A DNA stretch of 64,000 bases from an uncultured Alphaproteobacteria bacterium (GTDB lineage: Bacteria; Pseudomonadota; Alphaproteobacteria; CAAGCB01; CAG-977): the NCBI GenBank assembly GCA_934277945.1, contig CAKQWA010000009.1, positions 1 to 64,000 on the forward strand, read 5' to 3'. The notes beneath the pieces were generated by a model, which saw only the letters and a program-made list of their open reading frames with translations, had not been told where the DNA came from and did no database searches. Made by a program: the position numbers and the translations under genes. This document shows, one piece after another, positions 15,447 to 25,540 of the stretch (position 1 is the stretch's first letter; each line of letters begins with the position of its first letter).

Positions 15447-18386
15447 ATGGAAAAACACGTTTACACAATCAGCCCGCTTTTTTCGTTCGCCGGCACGCTG
15501 GCGGAAACGTTGCTTGACGAGAATAAAAACGACCCGATGCGTCTGGCGAAAACGCTGATTCTCATGCCGACAAAACGCGCGTGCCTGATGCTTCATAAAG
15601 CGTTTTTGCAAAAAACGAAAGGGCGTCCCGTCCTTTTGCCGCGCATCGTATCTTTCGCGTCGCTGGAATCGGAAGATTCGGCGCAAACGTTTTTGACCGC
15701 GCCGCTTGCCTCCCTGCCCGAAGCGATCGACCCGACACAGCGGCTGATGCTTTTGACGCGGCTGATTATGCAATGGCGTCCCGATATGCGCGAAAGCGCG
15801 GACAAGGCGTATCTTCTGGCGAAAGATCTGGCGCTGTTTTTGGACGAAGCGACGCTGTACGGCGTTACGACCGAACGCTTGGAAAGCATCGTTCCCGACG
15901 ACTTTTCGGCGCATTGGCAGGATGTTTTGGAATTTTTAAAAATCGTCACGCAGTACCTGCCCGACATATTAAAGGAGCGCGGCGTTGTCGATTCGGCGGA
16001 GCGGCGCGTTCTTCTGTTTAACGCGCTGGCGGAAAACTGGCTGAAAAATCCGCCGCCGTACCCGATTGTCGCGGCGGGCTCCACGGGCTCTCTGCCGACG
16101 ACGAAAGCGCTTTTGAACGCGGTCGCGTCCCTGCCCGACGGCAAATTGATTCTGCCGGGGGTGAATTTGTCGCTGACGGACAAGGAGCGGGAAAACATCA
16201 AAGAAACGCACCCGCAGTACCACCTGATGCAACTGCTGGATTACATGGGCGTGCCGCTTTCGGACATGAAAGAGATCAAAGGAAGCGCGCAAACCGCGCC
16301 GGCGGAGCGTTTCCGGCTGGTCAACGAAGCCTTGCGCCCGTTTGAAACGACGGACGACTGGCACGACCTGCCGCCTTTTTCAAAAGAAGCCGTTGCAAAC
16401 GTCACGAAACTGGAATGCCCGGACGAAGCGGGCGAAGCGGCGGCGATCGCGCTGATTTTAAGGCGCGCGCTGGAAGACGAAGGCAAGACGGCGGCGCTGA
16501 TTACGCCGGATCGCAACTTGGCGAAGCGCGTCGTCGCGTACATGAAGCGTTTCGGCGTGACGACGGACGACTCGGCTGGCGAACCGCTGGCGGCGACGCC
16601 CTTGGGCGCGTATCTGCAACTGGTCTGGCGGGCGGCGCAAAGCGATTTTCAGCCGCACGACCTGCTTGCGCTGTTAAAGCATCCGTTTTCCATGCTGGGC
16701 TTGGGAGTCGGCAAATTGCGCGAAATGACGCGCCTTTTGGAAAAGAACTATTTGCGGGGCATGGCGCGCGGACGCGGCGCGGCGTATTTGAAGCGGGCGG
16801 CAAAAGACAACGCCGTTCTCGCACCGGTCGCGGCGCGGCTGGAAGAAATCTTCACCCCGCTTGTCGATATGGCGAACGGCGCGCAAAAACGCCCGTTCAC
16901 CGACTTTGCGGCGGCGCATTTGACGGCGGCGGAACTTCTGGCTTCCAGCGCGGACAAAACGGGGGCGGAGCGTCTGTGGACGGGGGCTTCGGGCGAAGCG
17001 GCGACGGATTTGTTTGATAAAATGACCGTTCACGCGGCGGCGTTGGGAGAAATCGACGCGCGGCAGTACGCGGATCTGCTGACGGCGATGATGCACACGA
17101 CGAACGTGCGCCTGAAATACGGGATGCACCCGCGCCTTGACATTCTGGGAACGATGGAAGCGCGCCTTGTGCGCCCCGACGTGATGATTCTGGGGTCGCT
17201 GAACGAAGGCAAATGGCCCAAAGAGGCGCAGACGGACGCGTGGTTTTCCCGCCCGATGCGCAAAGAGTGCGGCTTGCCGCTTCCGGAGCATCTGACGGGC
17301 TTGGCGGCGCACGATTTCGCGCAAAGTTTCTGCGCCAAGGAAGTCTATCTGACCCGCGCGCTGAAAGAGGAAGGCACGCCGTCCGTGCCGTCGCGCTGGC
17401 TTTTGCGCTTGGAAACGCGGATGCAGATGTCGGGCTTGACGTTTGAAAAAGGCGATTGGGCGGATTTCGCGGCGCAAATGGACGCGCCCGCCGAACAGAT
17501 TGTTTTTCCGCCGCCCGCGCCGAAGCCGCCGCTTGCCGCGCGTCCGAAGAAATTGGCGATCACGAAAATCGAAACGCTGATGCGCGACCCGTATTCGATT
17601 TACGCGCGCTACATTTTGGGCTTGAAAGTCATGGACGACGTCGACGCGCCCGTCAGCGCGGCGGATTTCGGCACCATGCTGCACGACGTGCTGAAAAATT
17701 TCGTGGAGAAATATCAAACGAACCTGCCGCCGCGCGCCAAAGACGACCTGATGCGCGCCGCCCGCGAAGCGTTTGACGCGTTGCCGTTCGACACGGTGGA
17801 ATCGCTGTTTTTCCTGCAAAGACTGCAAAACGCGCTGGATTGCTTTTACGCCGAATACGAATGTCGCGCGCCCGATTTGGCGAAAGTGCTGTGCGAAAAG
17901 GAACTGGAAACGTCGTTCAGAACGCAAAGCGGCGAAACGTTCACGCTTTTCGGCTTTGCCGACCGCATCGACTTTTTAAAGGACGGCTCGGCAAGCGTCG
18001 TCGATTACAAAACGGGGGACGCGCCGAAAGAAACGACCGTGCGCGCGGGCTACGCGCCCCAACTGCCTTTGGAGGCGGCTCTGCTGGAAAAAAGCGCGGG
18101 CGCGAAAGTTTCCCTGCTTGAATACTGGCGCATCAGCGGGAAAAAAGACGACGGGCTCACCGTCATTTTGAACGACGATGCGAAAGACGAAAACGGCAGA
18201 TTGTCGGATCGCCTGTTTGCCAATCTGACGACGCTGATTAACGCGTACGAAGACGAAAACAGGGCGTACGACGCCACGCCGGACTTGTCGCTCAAACCGA
18301 AGTACACGGATTACGACCATCTGGCGCGCTATAAGGAATGGTCCGTGGCGCAGGACGCGGAGGACGCCGACGATGAGAACGCCTGA
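15447..18386 (+). CDS. addB: Double-strand break repair protein AddB
   Basis: 979 residues, usual for the alphaproteobacterial AddB. With AddA it forms the helicase-nuclease that resects broken DNA ends for RecA, the counterpart of RecBCD. The N-terminal half is an inactivated helicase-like region; the C-terminal nuclease domain has GFADRIDF and VVDYKTGD (about 830-858), the PD-(D/E)XK core. The ATG at 15447 starts MEKHVYTISP, 20 nt after murU; a longer in-frame extension upstream runs through murU and is not coding. The stop overlaps addA by 14 bp. Confidence 0.93.
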   Translation: MEKHVYTISPLFSFAGTLAETLLDENKNDPMRLAKTLILMPTKRACLMLHKAFLQKTKGRPVLLPRIVSFASLESEDSAQTFLTAPLASLPEAIDPTQRLMLLTRLIMQWRPDMRESADKAYLLAKDLALFLDEATLYGVTTERLESIVPDDFSAHWQDVLEFLKIVTQYLPDILKERGVVDSAERRVLLFNALAENWLKNPPPYPIVAAGSTGSLPTTKALLNAVASLPDGKLILPGVNLSLTDKERENIKETHPQYHLMQLLDYMGVPLSDMKEIKGSAQTAPAERFRLVNEALRPFETTDDWHDLPPFSKEAVANVTKLECPDEAGEAAAIALILRRALEDEGKTAALITPDRNLAKRVVAYMKRFGVTTDDSAGEPLAATPLGAYLQLVWRAAQSDFQPHDLLALLKHPFSMLGLGVGKLREMTRLLEKNYLRGMARGRGAAYLKRAAKDNAVLAPVAARLEEIFTPLVDMANGAQKRPFTDFAAAHLTAAELLASSADKTGAERLWTGASGEAATDLFDKMTVHAAALGEIDARQYADLLTAMMHTTNVRLKYGMHPRLDILGTMEARLVRPDVMILGSLNEGKWPKEAQTDAWFSRPMRKECGLPLPEHLTGLAAHDFAQSFCAKEVYLTRALKEEGTPSVPSRWLLRLETRMQMSGLTFEKGDWADFAAQMDAPAEQIVFPPPAPKPPLAARPKKLAITKIETLMRDPYSIYARYILGLKVMDDVDAPVSAADFGTMLHDVLKNFVEKYQTNLPPRAKDDLMRAAREAFDALPFDTVESLFFLQRLQNALDCFYAEYECRAPDLAKVLCEKELETSFRTQSGETFTLFGFADRIDFLKDGSASVVDYKTGDAPKETTVRAGYAPQLPLEAALLEKSAGAKVSLLEYWRISGKKDDGLTVILNDDAKDENGRLSDRLFANLTTLINAYEDENRAYDATPDLSLKPKYTDYDHLARYKEWSVAQDAEDADDENA

Positions 18387-21300
18387 TAAAAATCAACTTT
18401 TGGCGTCTGATCCGACGCTTTCGGCGTGGGTGGGCGCGTCGGCGGGTTCGGGCAAGACAAGCGTCCTGTCCGACCGCGTTTTGCGGCTGATGCTGTCGGG
18501 AGTGCCGCCGGAACGCATTTTGTGCCTGACGTACACGAAAACGGCGGCGGCGGAAATGTCGAACCGCATCGCGAAAGCGCTTTCCGTGTGGGCGACGCAG
18601 TCCGAAGCGGATTTAACGGCGGAATTGACGGCGCTGACGGGGGAAAAGCCGTCGCAAAATCAAATACGGCAGGCGCGCAGATTGTTCGCCGCGCTGCTGG
18701 AAGCGGCGGGCGGCATGAAGATTATGACAATTCACGCGTTCGCCCAGTCCCTGCTGAAACGCTTTCCGTGCGAAGCGGGGATTTCGCCGCATTTCGAGGT
18801 GCTGGACGACATGCAAAGCGCGGAATTCGCGGCGCAGGCAAGCAGGGAAATTTTCGCCGACGCCGCGTACAAACAGGATTTGGCTGTCGTCACGGCGGCA
18901 AGTTCGCCCAAAGATTTCGCCGCCCTGATTGACAGCCTGATGAACTCCCTGCCGCAACTGCAACAACTGGCGCAAAAGTTTCCGAACGACGATTCCCTGC
19001 GGCGCGCGTACGAGGACGCGTGCGGATTGGCGCAAGGCGAAACGCCGGAAACGGTCACGGCGGATTTTTGCGCGAAAACCGATTTGACGGCGGAAGATTT
19101 GCGTCGGGCGTGCGCCGTCTTGTCGCAAAACGCGAAATCGTCGGAAGATAGGGCGAAAGGCGAAAAAATGGCGCCGTTTTTAAGCGCGTCCGACGACGAC
19201 AGACCGCTTTTTTTGAACGGCTACATCGACGTTTTTTTAACAAAAGGCGTTATTCGCAAACGTCTGGCGACGAAAAACGCGGCGGAAATCCTGCCCGTCA
19301 TGGAACAAGAGGCGGCGCGCGTTCTGGCGTTCGCGGAAAAGAAAGCGTCGGCGCGCCTGCTTGAAAATTCGCTGGCTCTGGCGCGCATCGGCACGGCGAT
19401 CGTGACGCGTTACGCGCAGAAAAAGAAAGCGGCGGCTTTGCTGGATTTCGACGACCTGATACGCACGGCGGCGGCTTTGTTGCGCGCCGCGCCCGATTGG
19501 GTGATGTACAAATTGGACAGGGGCGTGGATCACATTCTTGTCGACGAAGCGCAGGACACCTCGCCGGAACAATGGCAAATCGTCAAATCGCTGGCGGACG
19601 AGTTTTTCGCGGGACAGGACGGCTCGGCGGCGAACCGCACGCTGTTCGTCGTCGGCGACGTGAAGCAGTCCATTTACAGTTTTCAGGGGGCGGCGCCCGA
19701 CGAATTCGAGCGGATGCGCGTGTTTTTCAAACAAAAAATCACGCAGTCGCGCCACCGCTTTGAAACCGTGCCGATGTACACGTCGTTCCGCTCCGTGCCG
19801 CCCGTCATCGAAGCGGTCAACAAAATTTTGAAAAATCCGGACGCTTCGGCGGGCGTGCTGAAAAACGGCGAAGACGGCACGCACACGGCGTTCCGCAAAA
19901 ACGACACGGGACGCGTTGAAATTTGGAGTCTGGAAAAAAAGGCGAAAACGGACACGAAAAAGCAATGGACGAAACCTGTGGAGCGCGTCAAAACGGACAC
20001 GCCGTCTGTGCGTCTGGCGAAAAGAATCGCGAAACGCATCGCCGCCATGATCAACGACAAGGAAACGCTGTCGCCCGACAACCGCCCGATTCGCCCGAAA
20101 GATATCCTGATATTGTTGAAGCGGCGCAACGGGAACGCGCTGGCTGAAAACATCATTCGCGAATTGAAAAACGAGAACGTCGCCGTCGCGGGCATCGACA
20201 GGCTGAAAATCACGGATCACATCGCCGTCATGGATTTAATGGCGCTGGGCGATTTTCTGCTGATGCCGCACGACGATTTGTCGCTGGCGACGGTGTTGCG
20301 CTCGCCGCTATGCAATATCGGCGAAGAGGATTTGTTCCGCCTGTGCTACGGACGCAAAGGGCATGAAACGGTTTTCGACAGATTGCGCGATTGCGAAAGC
20401 GGCGATCCCGACGCGCCGTTGACGCGGGCAAGCCTGTTTTTGAAAGATTTGCTGGGCATGACGGACACGGTCAAACCGTTTGAACTGTACGCGTACGTCC
20501 TGCAAAAATGCGGCAAGATGCAAGCGTTTGCGGAGCGTCTGGGCGAACAGGCGTTCGACGCGCTGAACGAATTTTTGTCGCTCGCGCTGAAATTTGAAGA
20601 AACACAACTGCCGTCCTTGCAGTTGTTTTTGAAATACCTGCGTCAAAACGACGTTGAAATCAAGCGCGAATCGCAAAACGACGCGGACGCCGTGCGGCTG
20701 ATTACCGTCCATTCGGCGAAAGGACTGCAAGCGCCCGTCGTGTTCATGCCGGACACGACGTCGAAAACCTATCACGTTCCGGCGTATTTTTGGAAAAACG
20801 ATAAAAACGGCACGCCGCTCGCTTTTTGGAAAGCGGGGGTGAAAAACGCGCTGACCGAGGAGTTCGCGCAGGGGTTCAAACAAAAGGAAGACGAAGAAAA
20901 CAACCGCCTGCTGTACGTCGCGGTGACGCGCGCGGCGGATCGGCTGTATGTGTGCGGATGCGAAAACAAAAAGGAAAACTGGTACACGCAAATCAAAACC
21001 GCGCTGTGCGGCGCGAACATCGCGGATTACGAAGATAAAACCTTTGTGTTGCAGAACGACGAAACCGCGTCCGGAACAGCCGCGCGCCCGCAGACAGACG
21101 AAATCAAGCGCGCGCCGCTTCCCGATTGGGCGAAAACCCCCGCGCCGCAGGAAAGCCTGCCGCCAAAGCCGCTCTCCCCGTCGCGCCTGACAAAAGACGA
21201 AGACGAGCAATACGACTCCCCGCTTTCGCCGCAGCGCAAGGAATCGCTGGCGCGCGGCACGTTCGTGCATAAATTGCTGGAAATGTTCGCGGGACGGGAT

Positions 21301-21729
21301 TTCGCGGATTTCGAGTCCGAAGCGCGCGCGTTTTTGAACGTTCAGGCGCGCGAATACGACGATTCTTTTAAAGAGGATATCATCGCGCAGGTTTCAAACG
21401 TTTTGAAAAATCCCGATTTGCAAAACCTGTTCGGCGAAAATTCGCTGGCGGAAGCGGGCGTTTCGGGCGTTATCGGCGCGAACGCGTTCGCGGGGAAAAT
21501 CGACCGCCTCGCCGTTTTGGACACGCAGGTGCTGATCGTCGATTACAAAACGTCGCGCGCCGTCCCGGACGATTTGCGCAAAATCGAAAAGGCGCATTTG
21601 CGTCAGATGCGCGCCTACCGCGACCTGATTTCCCGCATTTATCCGGATAAAGCGGTGCGGTGCTTTTTGCTGTACACCGTTCAGGCGAAACTGGTCGAAT
21701 TGCCCTCGACTTTGCTGGATAGCCCATAG
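18373..21729 (+). CDS. addA: Double-strand break repair helicase-nuclease AddA
   Basis: 1118 residues. UvrD-type superfamily 1 helicase with Walker A GASAGSGKT at 21-29, Walker B DEAQD near 388-392, and the late helicase motif VTVHSAKGLQ-like (ITVHSAKGLQAPVVF). The C-terminal nuclease domain carries FAGKIDRL and IVDYKTSR (about 1035-1060). It overlaps addB by 14 bp. The AddAB complex should bear two nuclease sites, both of which look intact here. Confidence 0.96.
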   Translation: MRTPDKNQLLASDPTLSAWVGASAGSGKTSVLSDRVLRLMLSGVPPERILCLTYTKTAAAEMSNRIAKALSVWATQSEADLTAELTALTGEKPSQNQIRQARRLFAALLEAAGGMKIMTIHAFAQSLLKRFPCEAGISPHFEVLDDMQSAEFAAQASREIFADAAYKQDLAVVTAASSPKDFAALIDSLMNSLPQLQQLAQKFPNDDSLRRAYEDACGLAQGETPETVTADFCAKTDLTAEDLRRACAVLSQNAKSSEDRAKGEKMAPFLSASDDDRPLFLNGYIDVFLTKGVIRKRLATKNAAEILPVMEQEAARVLAFAEKKASARLLENSLALARIGTAIVTRYAQKKKAAALLDFDDLIRTAAALLRAAPDWVMYKLDRGVDHILVDEAQDTSPEQWQIVKSLADEFFAGQDGSAANRTLFVVGDVKQSIYSFQGAAPDEFERMRVFFKQKITQSRHRFETVPMYTSFRSVPPVIEAVNKILKNPDASAGVLKNGEDGTHTAFRKNDTGRVEIWSLEKKAKTDTKKQWTKPVERVKTDTPSVRLAKRIAKRIAAMINDKETLSPDNRPIRPKDILILLKRRNGNALAENIIRELKNENVAVAGIDRLKITDHIAVMDLMALGDFLLMPHDDLSLATVLRSPLCNIGEEDLFRLCYGRKGHETVFDRLRDCESGDPDAPLTRASLFLKDLLGMTDTVKPFELYAYVLQKCGKMQAFAERLGEQAFDALNEFLSLALKFEETQLPSLQLFLKYLRQNDVEIKRESQNDADAVRLITVHSAKGLQAPVVFMPDTTSKTYHVPAYFWKNDKNGTPLAFWKAGVKNALTEEFAQGFKQKEDEENNRLLYVAVTRAADRLYVCGCENKKENWYTQIKTALCGANIADYEDKTFVLQNDETASGTAARPQTDEIKRAPLPDWAKTPAPQESLPPKPLSPSRLTKDEDEQYDSPLSPQRKESLARGTFVHKLLEMFAGRDFADFESEARAFLNVQAREYDDSFKEDIIAQVSNVLKNPDLQNLFGENSLAEAGVSGVIGANAFAGKIDRLAVLDTQVLIVDYKTSRAVPDDLRKIEKAHLRQMRAYRDLISRIYPDKAVRCFLLYTVQAKLVELPSTLLDSP

Positions 21730-21734
21730 TTTGC

Positions 21735-21763
21735 TTGACGTTTCGCCGACAAGCCCCTACATT
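21735..21763 (+). promoter_or_regulatory. Candidate promoter for trxA
   Basis: TTGACG (21735-21740), 17 bp, TACATT (21758-21763): five and four of six matches at ideal spacing. It starts just after the addA stop, about 55 bp before the trxA ATG, so thioredoxin can be made independently of addAB. Confidence 0.55.
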
Positions 21764-21817
21764 ACACGAAGATAAGCTACAAGGAACGTTACGAAATCAA
21801 CCGAAAGGAAAAAAAAC

Positions 21818-22138
21818 ATGAAAGTCATTAAAGACAGCGAATTTGAAAACGAGGTCAAAAACGCGCAAACGCCGGTTCTGGTGGACTTTTACGCGGAATG
21901 GTGCGGACCGTGCCGCCAGCTCGGACCCGTTTTGGAAGAAATTTCCAAAGAAATGGGCGGCAAAATCAAAATTTTGAAAATGAACATCGATGAAGCGCCG
22001 GACACCCCGACGAATTACGGCGTGCGCGGCGTGCCGACCATGATGATGTTCAAAAACGGCGAAGTCGTCGCCACGAAAGTCGGCACGATGACGAAATCGA
22101 AACTGACGGAATGGATTAACAATCAGACGCAGGCGTAA
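21818..22138 (+). CDS. trxA: Thioredoxin
   Basis: 106 residues with the WCGPC redox site at 29-33 and the cis-proline loop GVPTMMMF at about 70-77. Cytosolic disulfide reductant for ribonucleotide reductase and others. AAAGG(A) lies upstream of the ATG. It follows addA, an order conserved in alphaproteobacteria, and is closed by a terminator. Confidence 0.97.
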   Translation: MKVIKDSEFENEVKNAQTPVLVDFYAEWCGPCRQLGPVLEEISKEMGGKIKILKMNIDEAPDTPTNYGVRGVPTMMMFKNGEVVATKVGTMTKSKLTEWINNQTQA

Positions 22139-22158
22139 CGCCGCCGACGACGGACGAT

Positions 22159-22195
22159 AAAGGGCTTTTGTTTCGCGCGAAAGCCCTTTTTCGTA
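22159..22195 (+). terminator. Intrinsic terminator after trxA
   Basis: AAAGGGCTTT (22159-22168) pairs with AAAGCCCTTT (22180-22189), then TTTCG. It separates trxA from the rpmB promoter. Confidence 0.8.
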
Positions 22196-22215
22196 TCAAA
22201 AAGTCAAGATTTTAC

Positions 22216-22244
22216 TTGACCGCGCGCGGCTTTGACTGTAAAAG
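22216..22244 (+). promoter_or_regulatory. Candidate promoter for rpmB
   Basis: TTGACC (22216-22221), 17 bp, TAAAAG (22239-22244). It lies between the trxA terminator and the rpmB start, 37 bp before the ATG. Confidence 0.5.
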
Positions 22245-22280
22245 GTAGTTCTGTTTTTTATAACTATAAGGATTCGTGTT

Positions 22281-22562
22281 ATGGCAAGACGCTGCATCAT
22301 TTCTAACAAGGGTGTTCAAACCGGCAATAACGTCAGCCACGCCAACAACAAAACCCGCCGCCGCTTTCTTCCGAATCTGCAGTCGGTTTCCTTGTTGAGC
22401 GATACGCTGGGAACGACCGTCACGCTGCGTATGTCGACGCGCGCTCTGCGCACCGTCGAACACAACGGCGGGCTGGACGCTTTCCTGCTGGGAACGCCGA
22501 ACAGCAAGTTGACTTTGGAAACAAAGCGCTTGAAAAAACGCATTGAAAACGCGAAGAAATAA
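22281..22562 (+). CDS. rpmB: 50S ribosomal protein L28
   Basis: 93 residues, the alphaproteobacterial length. Starts MARRCIISNKGVQTGNNVSH, with the conserved SHANNKTRRRFLPNLQ segment, and a basic C-terminus. It is a stand-alone gene with its own promoter and terminator; rpmG is not adjacent. Confidence 0.97.
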   Translation: MARRCIISNKGVQTGNNVSHANNKTRRRFLPNLQSVSLLSDTLGTTVTLRMSTRALRTVEHNGGLDAFLLGTPNSKLTLETKRLKKRIENAKK

Positions 22563-22582
22563 TCTCGCGAAACAATGAAAAG

Positions 22583-22609
22583 ACCGCCGCAAACAACGGC
22601 GGTTTTTTT
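22583..22609 (+). terminator. Intrinsic terminator after rpmB
   Basis: ACCGCCG (22583-22589) pairs with CGGCGGT (22597-22603), 7-nt loop, seven T following. Confidence 0.88.
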
Positions 22610-22722
22610 GTGCGAAAAGCGATTTTCGCGCGGAAAGGCGGCTTTTACGCAAGAAAGTTTTTTACGGAAAAGTTTATGCAGGCAATGAAAAACGGCGGCT
22701 TGTCCGGCGATCAGCGCGCCCG

Positions 22723-23301
22723 TCAGACGACCTTTTTCAAAACGGACATAATCAGCCGGTACGCCTGCGCCAGTTCTTTAAACTGCTCCTCGTATTCCTT
22801 GCCGCCGCCGTGCGTGTCGGGGTGGCAGTCTTTGGCAAGCCGCTTGTAATTGGCGCGCACCTGCTTGAATTGAAGCGGAAAATCCAACTCCAAAAGCGCG
22901 GCGGCGTTTTCGACCGCTTCGGCGTGCCTGACGCGCGGCGCGGGCTTTTGCGACCGCCCCGCTTCGCCGTTCGCGCGTTCGTGCGGAAAAACGTGAAGCG
23001 GATCGTGGAACAGCGTGTAATCGACATGACGCGCGCCAAGCGGCCACAAAGGGCGGTTTCCCAGCGCGTCCTGCTCAATGGAGCGTTCGATTTCCTCTTG
23101 GCTCATGCCGGCGTAATAATCCCACGCGGCGTTGTATTCCTTGACGTGTTCCAGACAAAACCAGTAATGCTCTTTCAAGGTGCGGTCTTTGGGCGCGCGG
23201 TATTCGCCCGCCTTGCAGCATCCCTCCTTGTCGCACAGACGGAAAGGCTTTTCGGGTTCTTTTTTGTCAAAAATGGAAAAAGCGCTTTTACGTCTGCCCA
23301 T
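22723..23301 (-). CDS. J-domain protein
   Basis: 192 residues from the ATG at 23301 (AAAGGA about 11 nt upstream); an ATG at 23325 has no ribosome site. A C-terminal J domain (about 130-190) contains the HPD motif within KDCHPDTHGGG, so it should stimulate a DnaK-type ATPase. The N-terminal 70 residues contain paired Cys (CDKEGCC, later FCLEH) that could bind metal. This type is common next to bolA or cobS in alphaproteobacteria; neither is here. It overlaps the DUF2889 gene by 14 bp. Confidence 0.85.
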   Translation of the reverse strand: MGRRKSAFSIFDKKEPEKPFRLCDKEGCCKAGEYRAPKDRTLKEHYWFCLEHVKEYNAAWDYYAGMSQEEIERSIEQDALGNRPLWPLGARHVDYTLFHDPLHVFPHERANGEAGRSQKPAPRVRHAEAVENAAALLELDFPLQFKQVRANYKRLAKDCHPDTHGGGKEYEEQFKELAQAYRLIMSVLKKVV

Positions 23302-23860
23302 GCGCGTCGCCGTCCTTTCCGGCATAATATCGGGGCCATTCGCGGCGCACGACCTCGCCCGCCGAATCCCACGCCATGCAGGAATCTATCATTTCGGGCT
23401 TGACCCCTCGCATATATTGGAAATAGCGCACTTGCGCGACGGTTTGAAAAGCCGCCGCCGCCGTCCCCATCAGCAAATCAATCAAATGCCGGCAGGTTTT
23501 CAAAGGCGGCAGACGCTTGCGGACTTCGCCGAAAAAGCCCGATTCGATTTTCATGCCGACAAGCGTCCCGAACAGAGCCTGCGTGCAAGGGCATATCTTG
23601 AAAGGCGCGTATTCCACAACGGCTTCAATGCCGTGAATGATTAAATCGTCGTCAACCGTCAGACGCAAAAGCATTTCGTGAAAAGGCTCGCCGGCGCGAA
23701 TGAATCCGCCGCGGTCGACACAGGGAAAATCGGCGGTGCGCACGTCGCGCAAACGTCCCTCGATATCCCATAAAATCCCCTCGCGCCGAAATCCCCTGTA
23801 TTCGATTCGGCGGCAGTAAACGGGTTCCCTGTCCTCTTGCGGCGCGGATAACGGCATCAT
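23288..23860 (-). CDS. DUF2889 family protein
   Basis: 190 residues from the first of two ATGs that overlap the aroB stop (ATGATG), with AAAGGA 4 nt upstream. The pattern RRIEYRGFRREGILWDIEGRLRD, a central CPCTQALFGTLVG and the TCRHLIDLL segment match DUF2889. Function unknown; the spaced Cys and His could bind metal. It lies between aroB and the J-domain gene in one minus-strand run with overlaps, so all are probably co-transcribed. Confidence 0.8.
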   Translation of the reverse strand: MMPLSAPQEDREPVYCRRIEYRGFRREGILWDIEGRLRDVRTADFPCVDRGGFIRAGEPFHEMLLRLTVDDDLIIHGIEAVVEYAPFKICPCTQALFGTLVGMKIESGFFGEVRKRLPPLKTCRHLIDLLMGTAAAAFQTVAQVRYFQYMRGVKPEMIDSCMAWDSAGEVVRREWPRYYAGKDGDAHGQT

Positions 23861-24966
23861 TTTTCCTTTCGTTCGCGCAAAGCGTCCTGCCACGCGGCAA
23901 ACGCTTTGTCGGGGGACACGTCCTTGACGACGGCGGCGCGCCCGATGTCTTTCAGCAAGACAAGGTTCAGCTTGCCGTTCAGCGTTTTTTTGTCCGAGAA
24001 CATCCGGCGCGTCAAATCGCGCGCGTCGTAATCGCGCGGCAGAACGGCGGGCAGTCCCGTTTTCGCGTACAAAGCCCGCATCCGCGCATAAACGTCGGGA
24101 TTCAGCCCCAGTTCGCTTTCGGACAGTTTCGCCGCCAAAAGCATCCCCAAAGCGACACCCTCGCCGTGAAGCATCGACCCGTCGTAAGCGTGAACGCTTT
24201 CCAAAGCGTGCCCGAACGTGTGACCGAAATTCAGCAAAGCGCGCGCGCCGGACGTTTCCTTTTCGTCTTTGGAAACAACGTCGGCTTTAATGCGGCAGGA
24301 CGTGAAAATCGCGCGGCGGCAGGCTTCGCCATGCGGATCGAGAACGCGCAAGCCGTCTTCTTCCAGCGCGCGCCAGAAATCCGCGTCGGCGATCAAGCCG
24401 TACTTGACGACTTCGGCGTATCCCGCGCGCAGTTCGCGTTCGGGCAAAGTGCTTAAAACGGCGGTGTCGATAAAGACGGCGCGCGGCTGATGGAACGAGC
24501 CGACAAGGTTTTTGCCCGCCGCGACGTCAATCGCGGTTTTGCCGCCGACGGAACTGTCGGAGCACGCCAGCAGAGTCGTGGGAATCTGCACGAAATCAAT
24601 GCCGCGCAGAACAATGGAGGCGGCGAATCCCGCCAAATCGCCGACGACGCCGCCGCCCAAAGCGACGATAAAGGATTTGCGGTCGCACCCGTTCGCCAGC
24701 AATTCGCCGACGACGCGCTCCAAGCACGCGAAAGATTTGGATTTTTCGCCCGCCGGCACGACGATTTTGTGAACGCCCGCGCCTTTGGCTTGAAACGCGC
24801 GCGCGACCGTTTCGCCGTACAGCCCGTCCACGTTGGAATCCGTCACGACAAAGGCTTTGCCGTCCGGCAGACAGTCAAGCAGAACGTCCGCGCAGTCCGC
24901 CAGCGGTCTGTTAAAGAAAATCGGGTAGGAACGCTCTTTCAAAGAAACGGTCAGCACGTCAGACAC
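23857..24966 (-). CDS. aroB: 3-dehydroquinate synthase
   Basis: 369 residues, second step of the shikimate pathway. NAD-binding GGGVVGDLAGF (about 104-114) and IPTTLLACSDSSVGGKTAI are intact; the zinc ligands are Glu in AEVVKYG (about 185), His in NFGHTFGHALE and His in MLHGEG. It overlaps aroK by 8 bp, the usual aroK–aroB pair. Confidence 0.97.
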   Translation of the reverse strand: MSDVLTVSLKERSYPIFFNRPLADCADVLLDCLPDGKAFVVTDSNVDGLYGETVARAFQAKGAGVHKIVVPAGEKSKSFACLERVVGELLANGCDRKSFIVALGGGVVGDLAGFAASIVLRGIDFVQIPTTLLACSDSSVGGKTAIDVAAGKNLVGSFHQPRAVFIDTAVLSTLPERELRAGYAEVVKYGLIADADFWRALEEDGLRVLDPHGEACRRAIFTSCRIKADVVSKDEKETSGARALLNFGHTFGHALESVHAYDGSMLHGEGVALGMLLAAKLSESELGLNPDVYARMRALYAKTGLPAVLPRDYDARDLTRRMFSDKKTLNGKLNLVLLKDIGRAAVVKDVSPDKAFAAWQDALRERKEK

Positions 24967-25540
24967 GGGACGCTCCTTTCGTTTTGCGCGCCGTGTCCGC
25001 CAATAAAGCGGTGATGCGCGACAGCAGGGACGAAAACGTTTCCTGCGAATAAGAAATTTTCAAATCAGCCTGTTCGTAGTACGGGCGTCGCTTTTGTTCC
25101 AAATCGGCAATCACCTGTTCGGGATTTTCCGTATTCAAAAGCGGACGGTGCGCCCTGCCCTGCGTGTTGCGGATAATGGTCGCGGTGTCGGCGTCCAGAA
25201 ACAGCGTCACCGCCTTTTGCTTTGCCAGCGCGCGCGTGTTTTCGGACAAAAAGGAGCCGCCGCCCGACGAAATGACGGCGACGTCGCCGTTCAGCAAACG
25301 GTTCATGATTTTTTCCTCGCCGCGCCGGAACTCCGCTTCGCCGTACAAGCGGAAAACCTCGGACACCTTGCATCCGGCGGCTTTTTCGATTTCGTAATCC
25401 GCGTCGACGTGCGGCAGGCGGTACAGTTTCGCCAAGCGCATGGCAAGGCTTGTTTTGCCGCAGCCGGGCATGCCGACAAGCAGGAGGGGCTTTTGAAAGG
25501 GATACGCGATAAAAGACAGTTTTTCTTTCCGGTCAGGCAT
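24959..25540 (-). CDS. aroK: Shikimate kinase
   Basis: 193 residues from the ATG at 25540, chosen for GGAG about 9 nt upstream. Walker A GMPGCGKTS (about 23-31), the shikimate-binding DADYEIE and FRRGEEK segments, and ISSGGGSF are present. It phosphorylates shikimate to shikimate-3-phosphate. First gene of the aroK–aroB–DUF2889–J-domain run and divergent from xerD. Confidence 0.95.
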   Translation of the reverse strand: MPDRKEKLSFIAYPFQKPLLLVGMPGCGKTSLAMRLAKLYRLPHVDADYEIEKAAGCKVSEVFRLYGEAEFRRGEEKIMNRLLNGDVAVISSGGGSFLSENTRALAKQKAVTLFLDADTATIIRNTQGRAHRPLLNTENPEQVIADLEQKRRPYYEQADLKISYSQETFSSLLSRITALLADTARKTKGASRV